Shown here piece after piece: positions 41,230 through 50,887 of a stretch of 64,000 nucleotides of DNA (position 1 is the first letter of the stretch; each line of letters begins with the position of its first letter). The stretch comes from Aphrocallistes beatrix (Eukaryota; Porifera; Hexactinellida; Sceptrulophora; Aphrocallistidae). The notes beneath the pieces were generated by a model. That model was not told the DNA's origin. It saw only the letters and a list, made by a program, of their open reading frames with translations, and ran no database searches. The DNA is taken from assembly GCA_963281255.1 (NCBI GenBank), contig OY725506.1, positions 973,001-1,037,000 on the forward strand, written 5' to 3'. The translations under genes and the position numbers were made by a program.

Positions 41230-43681
41230 ATGTCGAATGATTCGAACCCGTTCGCAGACCCCGTCCAAACAGAGCGGTTTGATGATAAGAAGGCGAAATC
41301 AGTGAGACAGACCAACCCAAGTGCCCCCCTCATCCCTCCCCCTCCCTCCGTCCCCGCTGCACCCAAGAAAGAACTGGACGACTTCAACCCATTTGACGAC
41401 GCTCAGCAGCCGCCAACGGAGACCAAACCGCAGGACAAGCCCCCTAGAGGCGCAGAGGGCATCAACTGGTTCGGGTTCGGGAAGAAACAGAAGTACGAAG
41501 TGTCAAGTGGCGGTGGATTTGACACGGCCCCTCCTCCTGACTACCCAGGGGACACCAGCACAGCCGCCCTGAGGGAACTCAAGCAGAGGGAAGAGGAGCT
41601 GGCGCAGAGAGAGCAAGCTATCAAGGAGAGAGAAGAAATCGCCGGACGGGTAAACTCCCCCCACCCTCCATTTGTCTTGGTGTAAGATAACTTGAACTGA
41701 ATAGTTGAATGGCATTGGTACACTGTATAGACAGTTAGAACAGTATGAATATTCGACAAGAGCTCAGTTTTCACACAACATTTGTGTACCTTCTACAAAT
41801 ACATGTACAATTCTATTAATTAACGGAATTGTCTATACAATTCTATTAATTAATTAACGGAATTGTCAATGTTATCTGGTCTAGTTTGCTCCCAATTTGA
41901 ATCCTATCGAGAAATTATGGGTGTATGACAGAGAGACTGTATCTTGTAGGCACCACAAATCCGCCCCAACAACTTCCCTCCTCTGCCTCGCTGCTGCCCT
42001 GTGAAGCCGTGCTTCTACCACGACATCTCCGTGGAGATACCGCCCGACCAGCAGAAGCTAGTGCGCGGGGTGTTTATTTGGTGGATTGTGCATGCTGTGC
42101 TGTACATCGCTAATGTAGTATGTGCACTCATTGGGATGATCGGGATACTCTCTGTAGGCAATAATCCAAATTCCAATAGCACTTTCTTTGCTCATTTCGG
42201 TTTTTCAATTGCCATATTGATCCTATTCCTACCTGCATCCCTCTTCTGCTTCTACCTCCCCGTCTACCGAGCCTTCAGGATGGACAGTTCCATGAATTTC
42301 ATGTGTTTCTTCTTCGTCTGCATATTCCAGGTGGGGATATACGTGTGCCATGCGATAGGGATACCTGGAGGCTGCGGATTTATCGTAGGTAAGTTGGAAC
42401 GCCTTACTAGGATCTCAGGACTTAGCCTGCTATAAATAGTTAGAGCATATACGGGATAGGAGTGTGCTTCAGTCTTGGGTTGGTAGCATAGACATCGTTG
42501 ATGGACCCCCCAGTTTTTGACAATACGTATATCAAAATAAATTTGTTTTCACTATAGATGCATGCATATGTATTCTGTTCACAATACGGCAGATTCATGC
42601 ACGAGTGTCTCAGATCAACAAATTAATCGAATCCAATTGTTTGGTATTGGTTAGATGTGTTTTTCAAATCTTAGATTATGTTCTCCGAAATCCCCCCACT
42701 TTCTTATCCGATGCCCTAAATATCGACGTCACCAAAACACACTCCTATCCCGTCTGTGGAGATTTATTTATTTATGATGACGTCATCTCTCTCCCTCTAG
42801 GCATTATACTGTTCACCTCGCCAGGAACCACAGCTGGTGCTCACGCCTTTCTTCTAGTGTGGGGAGGAGTCTACTGCATATTTGGTCTTGTGTGGGGGGG
42901 AATGGCTCTAGCACTCTGCATCCAATGCTACTACGTACACAGATATTACAGGTTTGTACGCATCTCCCTGCGTGTAGGTTAATTTTGAACAATATTTGTT
43001 CATTCTCATACAATTAACTTTTAAAAGGGGATATAAGGAATGGAATACCTAGAATTTACGAAATTACTTTAACATACAAATTCACCCTACAGTTGAAAAA
43101 GAAAGAAAGAACCTTTCAAGACACAATTTGTAGCTAATCTATGGACTATGGGTCAAATGGAACTTAAACTTTTGAAACGAAATGACATAAAATAATCGAA
43201 TTGACGGGAACCGTAGATAAAGTAGAAACTAGATTGTGAATTTTGTCAAAAACTGAGTCGATTTAAAATGTTTTGTTTTGATTACTGTGACATAAAACAA
43301 TTATAACTCTACTTCAAAGAATTTCTCGTTTTTAGGTAATTCACTTGAATACATTATGATATAATACTGTCAGTGCAATAGCTTAGCTAGGATTTGTTAT
43401 TGGGGGGGGGGGGGGGGCACGTGCCCCTATTCCTCCCCTAGCTATGCCACTGAATGCTGCACTTATGTTATCAATTTAAAATTCTCATTTCTAGGATGTC
43501 AGGTGCTAGCATGGCCGCAGCCAGACAGGAAATATTCACAACCGCAGCCTCTAACGAGACAGTCCGCTCAGCTGTGAAGACAGGTGTTAAAGAGGCCGCC
43601 ACTAACCCGGCGGTACGATCAGCTGTAGCAGACGGTGTTAAATCCGGCGTCTCATCGGGATTCTCTGCCGCCACCAAATAA
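41230..43681 (+). CDS. SCAMP: Secretory carrier-associated membrane protein (SCAMP)
   Basis: Exons 41230-41649, 41950-42388, 42801-42951 and 43495-43681 give 398 aa, all in frame. The cytoplasmic N-terminus has NPF tripeptides at 6-8 and 53-55, the EH-domain ligands typical of SCAMPs, then a proline-rich stretch and a coiled coil (LKQREEELAQREQAIKERE). Exon 2 opens with the conserved NNFPPLPRCCPVKPCFYHDI. Four transmembrane helices follow in exons 2-3, with the amphipathic CYLPVYRAFR-type loop between helices 2 and 3 (FCFYLPVYRAFRMDSS). Exon 4 is a cytoplasmic tail ending GFSAATK. SCAMPs act in post-Golgi and endosomal vesicle recycling. Length is slightly above the usual 340 aa because of the long N-terminus. 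Confidence 0.93.
43371..43452. mobile_element. hAT-like remnant with poly-G centre in SCAMP intron
   Basis: The ends CAGTGCAATAGCTTAGCTAGG and CCCTAGCTATGCCACTG are imperfect inverted repeats of the common CAGTGGCATAGCTAGG terminus. Flanking 8-mers AATACTGT and AATGCTGC match at six of eight positions, a decayed target duplication. A run of about 16 G bases sits in the middle, a likely assembly-sensitive spot. Confidence 0.7.
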
Positions 43682-43993
43682 TCTCACCTCCCTCTTTTAC
43701 TAATATATTTGTACATAGAAGAGTTGTATTAGGCTATTACTATGATAACTAATGGTGTAGTTTGACTTTGTGTCTGTTCCCACCAGTAACATTAGTTCTA
43801 ATGAGATTATATTATCTGTATCGTCATATCCAAATAGTATATCACCCTATATACTGATTGATCTGTAATGGTTCTTATTAAACTTACGAAATAGGATTCT
43901 ATCTCGGACAGTTTTTTTTACGATATACAATAACATTTCAATTTTCAGAAGTCTCCTTATTTAGCAGCGTTCCATTCCAGCTAATTAATCACC
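43682..43993. other. Short spacer between SCAMP and DPY30
   Basis: Contains ATTTCAATTTTCAG ending at 43948, a strong acceptor-like sequence 45 bp before the DPY30 start codon. Confidence 0.45.
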
Positions 43994-44334
43994 ATGGATA
44001 GCAACTCTGGATTGGATGAGAAGCAGTTGTCTCACGTAGAATCAGAAGTGAACAACTTGAAAGAGCGACAGCACAGCCGAGTAGAGTTACAATCACTTCC
44101 TAACAGAGCTTATCTCGACAATACAGTGGTACCCATCATCCTATCAGGTCTGTATTTTATACAGACTTGAAAATGCAGCTCTATTTCTACGTTTTTAACT
44201 GTGTATCCCGACTAGGATTGTCTGCTCTGTGTCTGGAGAGGCCTGCAGATCCCATCGAGTACCTAGCCGCCTACATGTTGAAGCACAAAGAAGAGTACGA
44301 CCCTCTGTACAAGCAGATCGGACAGAATAATTAA
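43994..44334 (+). CDS. DPY30: DPY30 homologue, COMPASS/SET1 complex subunit
   Basis: Two small exons, 43994-44147 and 44216-44334, with a 68-bp intron in phase 1, encode 90 aa (human DPY30 is 99). The diagnostic dimerisation motif LQSLPNRAYLDNTVVPIILSGL leads into LCLERPADPIEYLAAYMLKHKEEY, matching the DPY-30 motif that docks ASH2L in H3K4 methyltransferase complexes and AKAP-like helices in cilia. The exons are too short to stand out as long frames. The N-terminal 35 residues are variable, as in the family. Confidence 0.95.
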
Positions 44335-44639
44335 TCCTTCTCATCTAACACTTTTAATCATCTTGAATCAATACTCGACTGTGAAACAAATATTCCGATT
44401 ACTTTACTCCCAAATTACGATTGTTATCATTGGTTTTATCAGTTCTGTTTAAACCATTGCTCGGAGTAATGCTAAGGTATATCACCAGTATTAGTAGTCG
44501 ATAAAGCATTGAACATCTTCATGAAGGGTAACCAATATTCTGCTATAATTGCAACCATACCAACAATTCAATTGTCTAATACTAATAGTCCCAATTACTC
44601 TATTGTTACGCCTCACGGAAGTTTTAAATTAGAGCAGCC
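44335..44639. other. Short spacer between DPY30 and the ADP-ribosylglycohydrolase gene
   Basis: AT-rich, with an acceptor-like TTTTAAATTAG eight bases before the next ATG. No other feature recognised. Confidence 0.4.
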
Positions 44640-46583
44640 ATGGCTACAGAAGGAGCAGCGGAGACTGCTGACACAGCTTCTGCTGAGCACACAGAGCCAG
44701 AACCAGAACGTGACGAGAGTAACATGAGTACTGATGCCGTAACAGAGGAAGAGTCGAGAGATGTGAAAACAGACATAGCCGATCCAATTCCTCAAACAGC
44801 TGACTCTTCTCCCCATCCTACCGACCCCCTTGCCGCTACGGAGGGGGCAGAAGTAGGGGACACCCAGGCCCACACACCCCCTTCCCCTCCTACCTCTGAT
44901 GGGGAAGAGGTCGCGAGTAAGAAACCCAAGACGGACGCACCGCCCCCGAGCATCCCAGAGGTTCTCTACCGAGCAGACTGGACTCCCAAGTGCGAGAGAG
45001 CCGTCGTCATAGACCGCATCAAGGGGTGTCTGTACGGGAACGCTCTAGGAGATGCGATGGGACTAGCGACTGAGTTCATGGACAAACTGGAAGTTAAGAA
45101 GTACTACAAAGGCTCTGGTCCTATTCCCTTCCAGGATATAGTATCGGACTTCCATAGGTGAATAAAATTCCTAAATGTGTCCTGGAGATTTCTTATTTAG
45201 AGCGAATAAGCTGAGATAACACGTGTACAGGAGACTCTCACTGGTTAACCGCTTAATTGGGACACTTTTGGCGGGACCGGAATAGTTCCCACGCATATAA
45301 GCTAATCCTAAATTACAATAGTTAATTGGGACTCCGCTTAATCGGGGAAGAATGTCGAGATCGCCTCGATGTGACCTGATTAAGCGGAGTCAACTGTAAA
45401 TGCAAGTACCAATGTATGAACTCACCCGTGTGTAGAGCTCGATGGAAGAAAGGAGACTGGACAGATGACACGGACCAGATGTTGCTGATTCTTGAAGGGA
45501 TCGTCGAGTCGGGTGGTAAGGTGGAGGGTACGACGTTTGCTAAGAAGCTAAGAAGTTGGGCCCACGAAGGATTCCCAGAGCTAGGAGACAAGGGGGGACT
45601 CGGTATCGGTATGACGGTACACACGACCTTAGTTCACCACAAGTTCCTAACCGATCCTCACTCTGCTGCCTATGCGGTGTGGGAAAAGTCGGGGAAGTAC
45701 CTAGCTGCCAATGGGGCAGTGATGAGGACCTCCGTGCTAGGACTGCTGTGCTTCAACCAGATTGAAACAGTTGTGAAGAACACACTCGAGATCAGTAAAA
45801 CCACGCATGCAGATCCAAGGTATACTTTTTAAAATTATTCTAAAAAAGCGGGCTTCGCTTCTTGCGCTGTGCGGCCTGCAGACACTGTGTCCGCCTCAGT
45901 TTCCCTTGGGCAACTCTCCTATCAATAATTTCGGTAGTTCTGAGATTAACATTTCGAACGAAATATACGGAATTGTCTTTTCAAATTTGATTTTAAGAAT
46001 CTATCACCCATGAGATAAACCTTTGAAAGCAATGCTTAAATCATAATTAACGCATATAATTGTTTTAAATTCTATTAGGTGTTCAGCTAGCTGCGTGGCG
46101 GTAACCAGTCTAATCTCACAGCTGTTACAGAGCTCTAATCCCTGCACTCAGGAAGAATTAGATACTATAATCAAGACGAGCGTAGAAGAGGGAGTGAAGC
46201 AGATCGAAGACGAGAAAGTAATAGCTGAGTTTAGAAAACACATGACAGCCGATTCATTTCAGAATTTAGATTTAGATGAAGCCAAAGCTATTGGGTACAC
46301 ACTCAAGTGTGCAGGAACTGCCTTCGTAGGATTGAACAGCAAAGTCAAGAATGCGAAGGGATTCATTAAAGTGATGACTGAGCTGGTGAGGGAGGCGGGA
46401 GATGCAGACACGAACGGCGCTGTTTGCGGAGCTGTGCTTGGCTGTAAGATCGGCTACAGCAACCTCCCTCTGGACTGGATCAAGAAGATGCCGTTTCTAG
46501 ACTGGTTTGATAGAAAAGTAGAGCAGTTCTTAACTTGCGTCGGTCTAGGCAGTGAGGAGGGAGTTCCTGCTGAAGTAGTTTAA
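44640..46583 (+). CDS. ADP-ribosylglycohydrolase (ARH/DraG family)
   Basis: Exons 44640-45157, 45436-45819 and 46079-46583 give 468 aa, in frame. Residues 1-105 are an acidic, Ser/Thr/Pro-rich extension not seen in most family members. The catalytic all-alpha domain starts with IDRIKGCLYGNALGDAMG at about 125-141. TDDTD at 182-186 and DADTNGAVCGAVLG near the C-terminus provide the acidic residues that hold the two Mg ions in this family, and both are intact. The enzyme should cleave ADP-ribose linkages or related N- or O-glycosidic ADP-ribosyl bonds. Substrate class (ARH1, ARH3 or the wider ADP-ribosylation/crystallin J1 group) is not settled by sequence reading. Introns 1 and 2 carry repeats (45228-45396, 45846-45900). 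AATAAA at 46639-46644. Confidence 0.88.
45228..45396. mobile_element. 169-bp pogo-like miniature element, TA-flanked
   Basis: The right terminus is the complement of CAGTTGACTCCGCTTAATC, and the left end CAGGAGACTC...CCGCTTAATTGG is a weaker match. TA borders both ends (45226-45227 and 45397-45398). An internal GACTCCGCTTAATCGGGG repeats the end sequence. A decayed end of the same type, ATTAAGCGGAGTCGACTG followed by TA, occurs at 8725-8744, and another at 10441-10490. Confidence 0.75.
45846..45900. repeat. GC-rich dispersed repeat fragment in intron
   Basis: A GCGGGCTTCGCTTCTTGCGCTGTGCGGCCTGCAGACAC-type stretch matches 48464-48540 with scattered changes, both in the same orientation. It is an island of high GC in AT-rich intron sequence just after the exon 2 donor. 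Confidence 0.7.
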
Positions 46584-46820
46584 ATTGATCTAATCTTACT
46601 ATTTGCATGCTATGCCAATTAACAGAGTTTTATAGTGAAATAAATAGTTTAGTATATTGAAATGTATATGCAGATAATATAGCAAATAATAATCACATCA
46701 TCAAATTGGTGTACACGAAATGGCTCAGCTTAGTGAGCAAAGTGACATGAGATTTATTAGTGATCTATGGACTGATTCGCAGAATATCGTTTTAGATTCT
46801 AGCTATTTTGAAGAGAGAAC

Positions 46821-47468
46821 ATGTTCGTCTGCAGCAAGATAATCCCCTTACTTCTCCTAGCCTTCATGCATTCTACAGCTCCACAGGAACCTAGTATCCC
46901 TGTCATTTTCTTTACAGTCATCAGACCATGGACATTTGGTGCCCCGATTAAGCACCAGCTGTCTGCTTGGATGCTAGCCAACCTCACTACACCTGACAAA
47001 CCACTAATCGCGGAATTTGACTGCCCGTTTAACACTACTGATCCTCCCTTCCTCTTTTTAACTTTTATCGATTCTCTCAAGGAAACGTACTACTTCATTG
47101 ACGGAACTGTCTGCACCGTATCTCCCCAGAGGTTGCATGTGTTCGGTTTTCCACCGTTTGTAACGCCCTCCATAGTAACAGCTGAGCTAGTGAATAAATT
47201 CAATTCTAGCCCGAGTAAGAGATTGGTTAAAACCTACTCGGAGTGTCCGGGGCATTTGGAGAGTTCTTGTGAGCAGTGGAGAGCTGACCTGGACAATGGA
47301 GACGAACTGGATGTGTATATCAAAGGAGATGTGCTGTTCAGGATCTCCTTGAATGATGTGCAGACATTTACACTAGATTATGATGCGTTTAGAACTGATA
47401 ATCCCCTTGGTGTTAACGATTATAAACCACCCAAAGATGTCAAATGTAGAGATCCCTTTCGGTTGTGA
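46821..47468 (+). CDS. Unrecognised secreted protein
   Basis: A 215-aa single-exon frame. A hydrophobic N-terminus (residues 1-20, KIIPLLLLAFMHS) is a probable signal peptide. The mature part has six or so Cys residues, including CPGHLESSC and a final KCRDPF, and three N-x-T/S sequons. It has a mixed hydrophobic-polar pattern compatible with a beta-rich extracellular fold. No transmembrane helix follows, so secretion is inferred. I do not recognise the family; a faint resemblance of the C-terminal pattern to ependymin-related proteins is not enough to name it. It lies 237 bp after the ADP-ribosylglycohydrolase gene and 199 bp before uL16m, on the same strand. AATAAA at 47574-47579. Confidence 0.72.
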   Translation: MFVCSKIIPLLLLAFMHSTAPQEPSIPVIFFTVIRPWTFGAPIKHQLSAWMLANLTTPDKPLIAEFDCPFNTTDPPFLFLTFIDSLKETYYFIDGTVCTVSPQRLHVFGFPPFVTPSIVTAELVNKFNSSPSKRLVKTYSECPGHLESSCEQWRADLDNGDELDVYIKGDVLFRISLNDVQTFTLDYDAFRTDNPLGVNDYKPPKDVKCRDPFRL

Positions 47469-47667
47469 ACGATTAAGAAATCCCTTTTTATTTATTTTTA
47501 TGGTGTTCGGTTAAAACTTTTATATTTTATTTTTATATGTGTGTATTTTAATAAGGTTTAATTGTCTTGGCATAATAAATCTACTAAATTATTTTGTCCT
47601 GTGTAACCAGTTAATAATGCAAACCACATTTCTGATCTAACGCTAGTAGAGTGCTTTCTAAATCAAC

Positions 47668-48234
47668 ATGGTTAAACTTATTGGAATCCCACTGCCTAAA
47701 ATGTTCATTCCTCGTACCCTATTCGGTAACTGGGCTCTCATCTCGGAGAAGCCTATCCTGTACACCGCATTAAACACCAAACTCATCCGTCAGATGACGA
47801 GCGTCCTGAAGAGGAAGTGCACGGTGCATCTGCCCTATGAGAACAGTCTAGACATCGGGATAACCAAGAAGCCCAAGGGTTCGAGGATGGGGGGCGGGAA
47901 GGGGAAGGTAGTGAGTAGAGCCGCGCTAGTGAAGCCTGGGGGGGTTCTGGTGGAGACGGAGTCAAAGCTTCCGCCGTACGCGTTCAAGAAACTCAAGAGA
48001 TTGTTCGGCTTCCCAACCCGAATTTGTCACATCCTTCCCGGACAAGAACCGACCCCAGAATCTGAGCTGGAATGGAAAGGCCCCGGGCCTAGTCCCATCA
48101 GGTACACCATCCCCGTCTCTCCCCGGAAATGGTACCGCGAGATAGTGGAGAACTACGCCGGCCAGAAAACCTTAAGGGTGCGCAACAAGATAGCCACGCT
48201 AGACACGGCCGAGAGAGCGAAAACCGAAATATAG
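47668..48234 (+). CDS. MRPL16: Mitochondrial large-subunit ribosomal protein uL16m
   Basis: A 188-aa single-exon protein of the uL16 family. The hallmark KPKGSRMGGGKGKV block (about residues 68-82) matches the RMGKGKG loop that reaches toward the A site and tRNA. VKPGGVLVE and the following KLPPYAFKKL segment correspond to the next strands. The basic N-terminus and the divergence from cytosolic uL16 (RPL10) point to the mitochondrial form. Human MRPL16 has about 251 aa, so this one is shorter, mainly at the N-terminus, where no long targeting presequence is seen. The start could lie further upstream if a small exon exists. Confidence 0.83.
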   Translation: MVKLIGIPLPKMFIPRTLFGNWALISEKPILYTALNTKLIRQMTSVLKRKCTVHLPYENSLDIGITKKPKGSRMGGGKGKVVSRAALVKPGGVLVETESKLPPYAFKKLKRLFGFPTRICHILPGQEPTPESELEWKGPGPSPIRYTIPVSPRKWYREIVENYAGQKTLRVRNKIATLDTAERAKTEI

Positions 48235-48463
48235 TTAGCATCCTTTATAAAAATATTAAAATGTTATCAATATAACTTATCTTTGAATGTCTCCCAGAGA
48301 ATACAAACGTCCACGATACTTATTGCAACATATTGACTCAAGTAACTGAGGTTTGCATGGAATAGAACAGGTTCAATTTCGTTTTATGCAAGTCAGGTGC
48401 AACAGATTTGTATCATCATGAATCCATGATGTACCAAATGAGCATTAAAATTTAATTAAAACA

Positions 48464-48540
48464 AGCGCGCTTCGCTTGCTTGCGCTGCGCGGCTTGCGGA
48501 CACTGCGTGTCCGCAGATTTACCCAGTGGGCGCTTGCGGA
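48464..48540. repeat. GC-rich dispersed repeat, fullest copy
   Basis: GCGCGCTTCGCTTGCTTGCG and then CGCGGCTTGCGGACACTGCG with internal palindromes (GGACACTGCGTGTCC). Related fragments lie at 45846-45900, at 63370-63392 in reverse orientation, and at 26058-26071. The strong contrast with AT-rich surroundings suggests a mobile or structured origin. Confidence 0.72.
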
Positions 48541-49068
48541 TATTAGAGAAAGAATACGTCGCTTTCTTGTTTTATACTTAGTACGCTGAATTGTCATTTG
48601 TCTACGTTGATGAAATCAGTGATGAAATCAGAACTGTAGCAGAAAATGTTTCGTGATAAATATAATTTACTTCGTATTAAGTCAACTAATCTGAATGTAA
48701 GCTCAATTTGAATACACAAAGTTCACATTGCTAAATATTATTATACTTGAATAATCAATTCCAGTCCATGTCGTTAAAAGTTATTTTATGATCGAATTGA
48801 TTGATCGTAGCATATAACACACTTTAATTATTGTTAACAATCAAATTATAGACTCAAAATAGCAGTATTCAATCATTTATATGGAATAGAATCGTGTGAA
48901 TGGCATTATAAAAGGCTGATAATTGATTGGTTCACATAAACCAATGAATTTCAATCACAAATAGTTATTTTGATTGTATGCATAAGTCAATACTATTTTA
49001 TTCCAATGTATTTGCATTATAAAATAATCGAATTTGATTGGTCAGGACATTTTGTCACCTATCTCGGC

Positions 49069-49244
49069 GAGGTGTGAACATTTCGCTTAGATCTTCGAAC
49101 TTAATCCTAGATTCATTATTTCACACCTACATGCCAATTTTTGTATCTCTACGACTTGCCAATTCTTCAATCAATTCGGACAAACAAACAAACAAAAACA
49201 AAAACAAAAAACAAAAAAAATCCTGGAGTTTTAATATATAAGAT
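49069..49244 (+). mobile_element. SINE-like dispersed repeat, copy 2
   Basis: Second copy of the element at 10491-10650, same orientation. It shares GAGGTGTGAA, TTAGATCTTCGAAC, the A-rich (ACAAA)n tract, which is longer here, and the 3' end GAGTTTTAATATATAAGAT. The variable A-rich tract in front of a fixed 3' end is typical of retroposed copies. Confidence 0.6.
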
Positions 49245-49467
49245 GTATTGTCGAAATGCGTGAGTTGGAATGTTACTACACTCGTGAACCTCAATAGCAG
49301 CTATTTTGTTGTAACATTTTTTTAATGTGTAAATCAATAGAAGACATCCAAAGCAAAGGGCGACCGAAACTGAATTGTCCGTAAGTGACGCGATTAAGCC
49401 AGTTTGGAGAATAACCGATTCTTATCATTCCTCTTAGCTCATATTTCACATTTCCATCCCAGTTGCA

Positions 49468-50692
49468 ATGGGTAAGAAGAGACTTATGCTTTTTCATCCC
49501 TCAAACGTATCGAAACGTATCAAGAAGTCGACTACCACTTCTAGCAGTAATCCCGGCTGTAAGAAGGTAGGAGGGAGGTACTCCATGATCCCCTCCCAAC
49601 CCTCCACCCTCACCTATCGACCCTCTCCCCCAGCCATTCAACCCGAGTCACCTATTCGTGGGTTCTTATCTCCCATTCCAATGAACCACTCCTCCCCTTA
49701 CTCCACACGAAGGTCTGTTGCACGTCCATCGCCACAAGCATCTTTCCATAGCAACGGAGCCTCGCCAATGCGGTCTCCCAGACAGAGAACACCGGTTCCA
49801 TCTTTCTCGCTGCACCACTCGTCTCCTGTCAATAATCTCCCACCCCACGCCTCCCCTGTGGCCTCCCCCATCCCCCGCAGGAGGACCAGGTCCAGGCGCC
49901 AGAGTCCTCCAGCTGGTGGCGGGAACAAATCGAGTCAATCCCTCGCATACACTACCCACACTCAGGAAGTAGTGGATACGGTTCTTCCCCATTCCCCTCT
50001 GATGGATATACCCACGCCGTTCAAATCATCACGAGGAAAGAAAGCCACCAAAGCTGTGAAAAAGAAGAAAAACACACAGAAAATTTGTGTCTATCATCCC
50101 CCCAAGACCAAGAGAAGCAATCCAAGCGCAGCGAAAAAAGCGCAGGCCGCTCCCGCCAAAAGACAGACCAAAGCAAATAGAGCAGAGCAATCTCAATCCA
50201 AAGGAAACAAATCACCTAAATTCGTACCGGTCAAGGTAGAGGGCGGAGAAATGATCAACTTACAGGTTTGTATTTGTACATATACGTATCATGGAACTTG
50301 CTTGTAGTATAAATAGAAAGAAATTCTATAATTCGCTTTCACACTCCATTGCTCGATTTCGTTTCCAGGTGACGCACAGAGCTAACGCCATGAAGTCAGG
50401 CTGGACCAAGGCCGGAGACATCCGGTTCTCCGTGGGCACTACGACCGAGCAGTTCAGATGGGGACTGATGGAGGTCATCCCTTCAGGATCCAAGCCCGGC
50501 TCCCTCACCAAAGACTGGATGCTCTTCACGCTGCTCTCTGGATCCGGTGATATCTGTCTGGACAATGAGATCGGTGATACCCTAGAAGCACCAGGGGACT
50601 CCCTGCTAGTCCCACCCGGACACAGTTACCATATCTCCAATCCAGGAATTAGTATCCTGAAATTAATATTTTCAGTTGTAATGCTTTCTTAG
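49468..50692 (+). CDS. CENPC: Centromere protein C homologue with C-terminal cupin domain
   Basis: Exons 49468-50265 and 50369-50692, 373 aa. Residues 1-260 are basic, Ser/Pro-rich and disordered. Exon 2 (residues 267-373) is the Mif2/CENP-C cupin: GDIRFSVGTTTEQFRWGLMEV, then KDWMLFTLLSGSGDICL and GDSLLVPPGHSYHISN, which match the dimerisation fold seen in animal and yeast CENP-C. CENP-C links CENP-A nucleosomes to the outer kinetochore. RRTRSRRQSPP at 138-148 follows the first ten positions of the canonical CENP-C motif, but the following Tyr-Trp pair is replaced by Gly residues. At 373 aa it is far shorter than human CENP-C (943 aa), although short versions exist. Confidence 0.82.
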
Positions 50693-50887
50693 TTACTGAA
50701 CTCGAGCTAATTTCTATACCACTCACTTCTATCACTTCTTGTCTTAGTTACTTAACACGGCAAGTAATACGGAGCATATCTTCTTGTGCATTTATTTAGT
50801 TTATATATCTTCATACATCAATGTTTCGTGTGTAAAGATATTGAATGGAAATAGTTGAAAATAAAATATATAATTGAACAATATTAG

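Larger units (their letters stand above)
48235..49467. other. Intergenic region with two dispersed repeats
   Basis: AT-rich, 1.2 kb. It contains the GC-rich repeat (48464-48540) and a SINE-like copy (49069-49244). No gene recognised. CCATCCCAG lies five bases before the CENP-C start codon and has acceptor form. Confidence 0.55.

Noticed and set aside
41808..41868. Direct repeat of ACAATTCTATTAATTAACGG in a SCAMP intron
   Set aside because: Two imperfect copies of an AT-rich stretch. Too simple to call a mobile element.
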